A stretch of 17,517 nucleotides of DNA from Lachnospiraceae bacterium. Lineage in GTDB: Bacteria; Bacillota; Clostridia; Lachnospirales; Lachnospiraceae. The position numbers and the translations under genes were made by a program. This document shows positions 14,080 through 17,517 of this stretch, piece after piece (within the stretch, counting starts at the first letter, position 1; each line of letters opens with the position of its first letter). Location of the stretch: contig DLZQ01000011.1 of NCBI GenBank assembly GCA_003447295.1, positions 5,218 through 22,734 on the forward strand, read 5' to 3'. The notes below the pieces were generated by a model that made no database searches, had not been told where the DNA came from, and worked only from the letters and a program-made list of their open reading frames with translations.

Positions 14080-16164
14080 TTAGGAAAGCTCCTGCAGCGG
14101 TTCGTTCAGTTCTTCCGTACCCGGCAGGACGAATTTCCCGTTTTCTATGATAGCGATCCGCCCGCCATCCTTTTTCACCGCGGTCAGTTCCGCCAGTTCA
14201 TCATAAGGGATAGTAATATCTGTGTGACAGTTAAAATATGCCTTGGACGGATTCACACTGCGAAGCGCCGCCACCTCGTTGTCTCTTGCCACGATCTCCT
14301 TGCCGTCAGGGTTATATACTTTCACATCCTCCGCATGGGAATAGCAGGTATCCCCCACGGCAAAATGAGGTCCCATCTTCTCTGCGATCAGAATCGGCAT
14401 CTTGGCTTCCACCCCCAGACGTTTTGCTGCTGCATACGCTGTGGTATTGGTGCCGATGGCAAATTCTCCTAAGGGCAGCGTCTTGTGCCGGAACAGGATG
14501 TTTTCTTTTATAAATGCACTGTTCTCTTCCTCTGTGGCAAAATTCCCGCAGTGGTAGTCCTTGATCTTACCGTTTTCAAAAGTGATCTCCAGATCCTTAT
14601 ATTCCAGTCCGTTTAAGAATACCCGGGTCACATGCAGCACCCCGTTCGTCCCTTCCAGTACCGGCGAGGTGAAAACCTCACCCACGGGGATGTTCACATC
14701 TGCCACACAGTTTTCAAAAATAGTCTCCTTCGCAGGATCCTGTAACTTCCAAAGATTTACCGTAAGGGCTGTGCGATTGCCGTTACCGCCTTTGATTTCA
14801 CAGTGATCCGCCTGATCCAGGGCATCAATGATGGTCTGCTGGATCCGCTGGTATTTTTTATAATCCAGCGTATTGATCCGTATCGTCTCCCGGAACAGTT
14901 CTTCAAAGCAGTCACTCACCTCCGGGATCGGGAAGGCGATGATCGTAAAGCTTCGCTCTTCTTCTATGATATACTGTCTCTGCAGCTGTCCTATCTGGGT
15001 GCGGTTCTCTACCAGTAAAGCACTCTGCTCATCCGTCATTTTCAGGCTTTCCGGCTTGTTCACCGGCTGAAAATCACACTCACCAAAGGTCTCTACCACC
15101 GCGGGGCCGGCATAACCACGTGCCTCCTTTTTATATTTTTCAAACGCGGTATGCATGACTTCCTGCTTCCGGCTGCAGTACATTTTATCCAAAAACAGGG
15201 CTCTGTCGTCCTTATGATCGAACTCATACTGTCTGTTGGGGCTGACGCTGTAAAAACCGTTCTTGTAAATGGATGGATTGTACAAAATGCTGGAGGCTGC
15301 CCGGTAGATCACAGGCTTTAGTCCCATTTTTTCAAAATTCTCCAGGGCTCTTCTCATCATGCGCTCAAAGCCCAGCTGGTAACGTACATCCACGGTATCC
15401 TTTTTCGACAGATCCTTGCCGGTTACTTCAAATCCGATGCGGTATCCTTCCGTATACGTATCTGCCATGGTATGAATGGTCTCTTCCGGCAGGGAATTCA
15501 TAAATTCTGCCATTTTAAGTTCATTCTCTCCCACATATTCCCCATAAGCATAAAGATAACGCAGGTCTGTAAGATCTGCTGTCCGGAGTATCTCAGCAGC
15601 AAAATTATTCTCCGGACATACCATTTCCCGTACTCTTGCTTCTGCCGCAACGTCCGCATAATCGCTGACAAACCAGTAGAGGATCTCACGAATGGATGCA
15701 TACGTGGGAAGCTTATGGTTTTCCTGCTGTTCATATACAAATGCCGCATACACCTCGGAGAACAACTCCATCCGGATCACCAGTTCTTCCAGCCGCCCTT
15801 CGTAGGTAAATCCGATCAGGCTGCGCATCTCTGTATACAGAAATGCCGCCAGTGCTCCGAATTCCTCTCCCAGCATCTTCACAGCATAAGCCGGATTGGC
15901 AAAACTGTTCTCGTAGTTTTCCGGTAAAATATCTTCATACAGGGCATGATTGCGCTGTTGTAATTCTTCCAATGTGGCAGTGGCCTGTTTCCCCTGCTCC
16001 AGAAACTGTCTGGTATCCTCGATCAGCTGTAAAAACTTCGCTACTGTTGTAAAATATTCTTTCCAGGGTAGTAACTCCGCTCCCTGGAAATCTTCACCGG
16101 GAATCTCCCGGATCCGGAGAATCGCCAGTTCCAGACGTTCCAGTAAGAGTTCTCGCTCTTCCAT
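14080..16164 (-). CDS. M29-type metallo-aminopeptidase with long N-terminal helical extension
   Basis: Cytosolic two-metal aminopeptidase by homology. 694 aa, far longer than classical AmpS/AmpT enzymes (about 410 aa). The C-terminal part (about 290-694) carries the M29 ligands in order: Glu496 in PVGEVFTSP, Glu567 in GEFAIGTN, His600 in MGPHFAVGD with the nearby Tyr608, and His647/Asp649 in CHTD. The first 250-290 residues are predicted mainly alpha-helical, Glu/Leu-rich, with no motif I recognise (EELLLERLELAIL, FSEVYAAFVYEQQ). The ATG is 10 nt behind AAGGAG. It follows the small membrane genes after 91 nt. No leader peptide, so intracellular peptide turnover is likely. The role of the extension is unknown; oligomerisation or substrate gating are guesses. 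Confidence 0.88.
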   Translation of the reverse strand: MEERELLLERLELAILRIREIPGEDFQGAELLPWKEYFTTVAKFLQLIEDTRQFLEQGKQATATLEELQQRNHALYEDILPENYENSFANPAYAVKMLGEEFGALAAFLYTEMRSLIGFTYEGRLEELVIRMELFSEVYAAFVYEQQENHKLPTYASIREILYWFVSDYADVAAEARVREMVCPENNFAAEILRTADLTDLRYLYAYGEYVGENELKMAEFMNSLPEETIHTMADTYTEGYRIGFEVTGKDLSKKDTVDVRYQLGFERMMRRALENFEKMGLKPVIYRAASSILYNPSIYKNGFYSVSPNRQYEFDHKDDRALFLDKMYCSRKQEVMHTAFEKYKKEARGYAGPAVVETFGECDFQPVNKPESLKMTDEQSALLVENRTQIGQLQRQYIIEEERSFTIIAFPIPEVSDCFEELFRETIRINTLDYKKYQRIQQTIIDALDQADHCEIKGGNGNRTALTVNLWKLQDPAKETIFENCVADVNIPVGEVFTSPVLEGTNGVLHVTRVFLNGLEYKDLEITFENGKIKDYHCGNFATEEENSAFIKENILFRHKTLPLGEFAIGTNTTAYAAAKRLGVEAKMPILIAEKMGPHFAVGDTCYSHAEDVKVYNPDGKEIVARDNEVAALRSVNPSKAYFNCHTDITIPYDELAELTAVKKDGGRIAIIENGKFVLPGTEELNEPLQELS

Positions 16165-16203
16165 ATATTCATTTCTCCTTTTTTATCGCTCTAATATGAT
16201 TCC

Positions 16204-16219
16204 CGGGGCAATAGCCCCG
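16204..16219. repeat. GC-rich hairpin upstream of the aminopeptidase gene
   Basis: CGGGGC and GCCCCG arms around a 4-base loop, in the 91-bp gap between two minus-strand genes. No T-tract follows in either direction, so it is more likely an intercistronic stability or processing hairpin than a terminator. Confidence 0.55.
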
Positions 16220-16255
16220 ACTTTGATGCTATGATCTTTTGCCGGACACCCGATT

Positions 16256-16573
16256 TTACAGCCGGCTCCCCAGATACAGTAAAAAGCTGATGCCACCAAG
16301 GGAAATCACATTCAATATCGTCCCCAGCACAGGAAAAAAACGGTAAATATCCTTGTCCCGCAGTGTCAGAACGCCAAGGATCAGTCCGATCAGGGAATAG
16401 ATCGTTGCAAGCACTCCTGTGACACCATAGCCGCCGTGCATGACACCGCCCCGGCTGTAAGACAGATAGGTCACAATCCCCAGGGACACCAGGCTGATCA
16501 TCCCCAGGATCGTTGACATGATTGCTTTATCAGAATGCTTTTTATTTGTAAAAATATAATTCTTTTTCCGCAT
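16256..16573 (-). CDS. Small three-helix membrane protein, unknown function (DUF6142-like)
   Basis: 105 aa from the ATG that lies 6 nt behind TAGGAG; an ATG two codons earlier has no room for a ribosome binding site. A basic N-terminus (MRKKNYIFTNKKHSDKA) precedes three hydrophobic helices at about 18-39, 49-71 and 79-102, with a Gly-rich first loop and a charged second loop (LRDKDIYRFF), which suggests an N-in, C-out arrangement. The sequence resembles the DUF6142 family that I recall from Lachnospiraceae; that assignment is from memory. It follows the 50-aa membrane microprotein, probably in the same transcript from pyrE, although a hairpin followed by four T lies between them. Function unknown. 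Confidence 0.8.
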   Translation of the reverse strand: MRKKNYIFTNKKHSDKAIMSTILGMISLVSLGIVTYLSYSRGGVMHGGYGVTGVLATIYSLIGLILGVLTLRDKDIYRFFPVLGTILNVISLGGISFLLYLGSRL

Positions 16574-16594
16574 ACTCATCTCCTATGGAACCCG

Positions 16595-16623
16595 AAAAGG
16601 GCACTTCCTATGTGGAAATGCCC
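16595..16623 (-). terminator. Intercistronic hairpin, possible weak terminator
   Basis: Minus strand GGGCATTTCC pairs with GGAAGTGCCC (one wobble) around ACATA, followed by only TTTT before CGGG. It could reduce expression of the downstream membrane and peptidase genes relative to pyrE rather than stop transcription fully. Confidence 0.55.
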
Positions 16624-16663
16624 AATCTGCGCGCCCAAACGGCGCCTTTCTTCTCTTTTGTCC

Positions 16664-16816
16664 TCAAAACAGGATGCGGGATTTGCCGGAGATAAGCTTG
16701 CCGCCGCTGATGATCAGCAGTACTCCTGCCGCAATTCCGACTACCAGGGAGATCACTCCCAATACGATATTCAATGCACCTGCTCCACGCATGATCTTAT
16801 AGATTTTCTCTTCCAT
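16664..16816 (-). CDS. 50-aa single-pass membrane microprotein
   Basis: A short open frame with a textbook ribosome binding site (AGGAGG, 5 nt from ATG), starting 32 nt behind the pyrE stop. The product begins with a charged, amphipathic stretch (MEEKIYKIMRGAG), has one or possibly two tight hydrophobic helices (about 14-38, Gly/Ile/Val-rich), and ends in a basic tail KLISGKSRILF. The spacing, strand and start signal argue that it is real despite its length. It lies between pyrE and the three-helix membrane protein, so the two small membrane proteins may act together. I recall similar hypothetical proteins in Lachnospiraceae; no function is known to me. Confidence 0.8.
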   Translation of the reverse strand: MEEKIYKIMRGAGALNIVLGVISLVVGIAAGVLLIISGGKLISGKSRILF

Positions 16817-16848
16817 GGAATCCTCCTGTCTTCTTACTTCCTACTTAC

Positions 16849-17517
16849 TTAAGCACCGTATACGGCGTAATATTCATCAATTGCCTTCTTCAGGGTGTCG
16901 TCGATGTATACTTCTCCCTTGTAAGGTCTGTTGTACAGATGATCGATAACATCCTGCATGGTCACGATGGCATGTGCATCGAAGCCGTACTTTTCCTTAA
17001 TTTCTTCCAGTGCGCTGACTTTACCGCCCAATCCCTTCTCCATACGGTTCAGGGATACCATCAGACCAACGATCTCTACGTTGGCAGCTCCTCTTACCTT
17101 GGGAACTGTCTCTTCCATAGACTTACCGGAAGTGGTAACGTCCTCGATCATGATAACTCTGTCACCGTCTTTTAAGGAACTACCTAAGAAGCTTCCCTTG
17201 TCTGCGCCGTGATCCTTCTCTTCCTTACGATCGGAACAGTAACGAACCTCTTTGCCGTATAATTTGCTGTAAGCCACTGCAGTTACCACACTGATGGGAA
17301 TTCCCTTATATGCCGGTCCGAACAATACATCGAAATCATCGCCGTAAGTATCATGAATTGCTTTGGCATAGCTCTCACCCAGCTTCATCAGCTGAGAACC
17401 GGTGACATACGCACCCGCGTTCATAAAGAAAGGAGACTTTCTACCGCTCTTTAAGGTAAACTCTCCGAATTTCAATGCCTTACAATCCACCATGAACTCT
17501 ATAAATTTCTGCTTATA
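16849..17517 (-). CDS. pyrE: Orotate phosphoribosyltransferase (5' end outside window)
   Basis: Converts orotate and PRPP to OMP, the fifth step of pyrimidine synthesis. The frame is open through the window edge, giving 222 visible residues beginning YKQKFIEFMVDCKALKFGEF; homologues begin with a few more residues, so the ATG at 17493 is internal and the true start lies just outside. Motifs: FTLKSGRKSPFFMNAG (substrate loop), LFGPAYKGIPI, and the PRPP-binding RVIMIEDVTTSGKS; YCSDRKEEKDHG forms the flexible catalytic loop with Lys and His. The C-terminus (DTLKKAIDEYYAVYGA) is complete. It heads the run of microprotein, membrane protein and aminopeptidase. Its promoter is outside the window, so attenuation control could not be examined. 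Confidence 0.96.
   Translation of the reverse strand, partial: YKQKFIEFMVDCKALKFGEFTLKSGRKSPFFMNAGAYVTGSQLMKLGESYAKAIHDTYGDDFDVLFGPAYKGIPISVVTAVAYSKLYGKEVRYCSDRKEEKDHGADKGSFLGSSLKDGDRVIMIEDVTTSGKSMEETVPKVRGAANVEIVGLMVSLNRMEKGLGGKVSALEEIKEKYGFDAHAIVTMQDVIDHLYNRPYKGEVYIDDTLKKAIDEYYAVYGA

Overview
The window looks like a chromosomal housekeeping segment from a low-to-medium GC Gram-positive anaerobe of class Clostridia, most probably family Lachnospiraceae. The evidence is a HrcA/CIRCE-controlled groESL, a type II pantothenate kinase, a FocA-like formate channel, strong GGAGG ribosome binding sites, a tRNA without encoded CCA, and several small proteins whose sequences I associate with that family. 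No phage, IS element, CRISPR array or integration scar was seen. Almost every protein gene is on the minus strand; only a predicted small RNA and tRNA-Trp are on the plus strand.

Layout by coordinate. 1-1070: groES-groEL chaperonin operon (groEL cut by the window edge) with a perfect CIRCE operator and a promoter. 1261-2201: a monocistronic formate/nitrite transporter with its own terminator. 2405-2779: a plus-strand island with a well-formed promoter, an orphan structured RNA of about 120 nt ending in a terminator, then a second promoter, tRNA-Trp(CCA) and a terminator that also works against the converging minus-strand genes. 2876-5162: pantothenate kinase (coaW-type) and radA. 5302-8721: a YtrA-type GntR regulator, clpC and a 137-aa protein of unknown function. 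A consensus promoter whose -10 is buried in a 21-bp palindrome drives the regulator and clpC; a terminator closes the block. 8752-14049: purE, purM, purN, purD and, 30 nt behind purD, a membrane-anchored SH3-domain protein with an Arg/Pro/Gln repeat tail; a terminator follows. 14080-17517: pyrE (5' end outside the window), a 50-aa membrane microprotein, a three-helix membrane protein and a large M29-type aminopeptidase.

Functionally the window combines de novo purine synthesis (steps PurD, PurN, PurM, PurE), pyrimidine synthesis (PyrE), CoA synthesis, protein quality control (GroESL, ClpC), recombination (RadA) and formate transport. The places most worth a second look are the orphan RNA at about 2440-2561, the GntR-clpC arrangement in place of the classical CtsR control, the SH3/Arg-rich-tail protein attached to the pur cluster, the N-terminal half of the M29 peptidase, and an inverted repeat at the purE start. 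I did not find a clear multi-gene novel system; most of the window is ordinary core genome.
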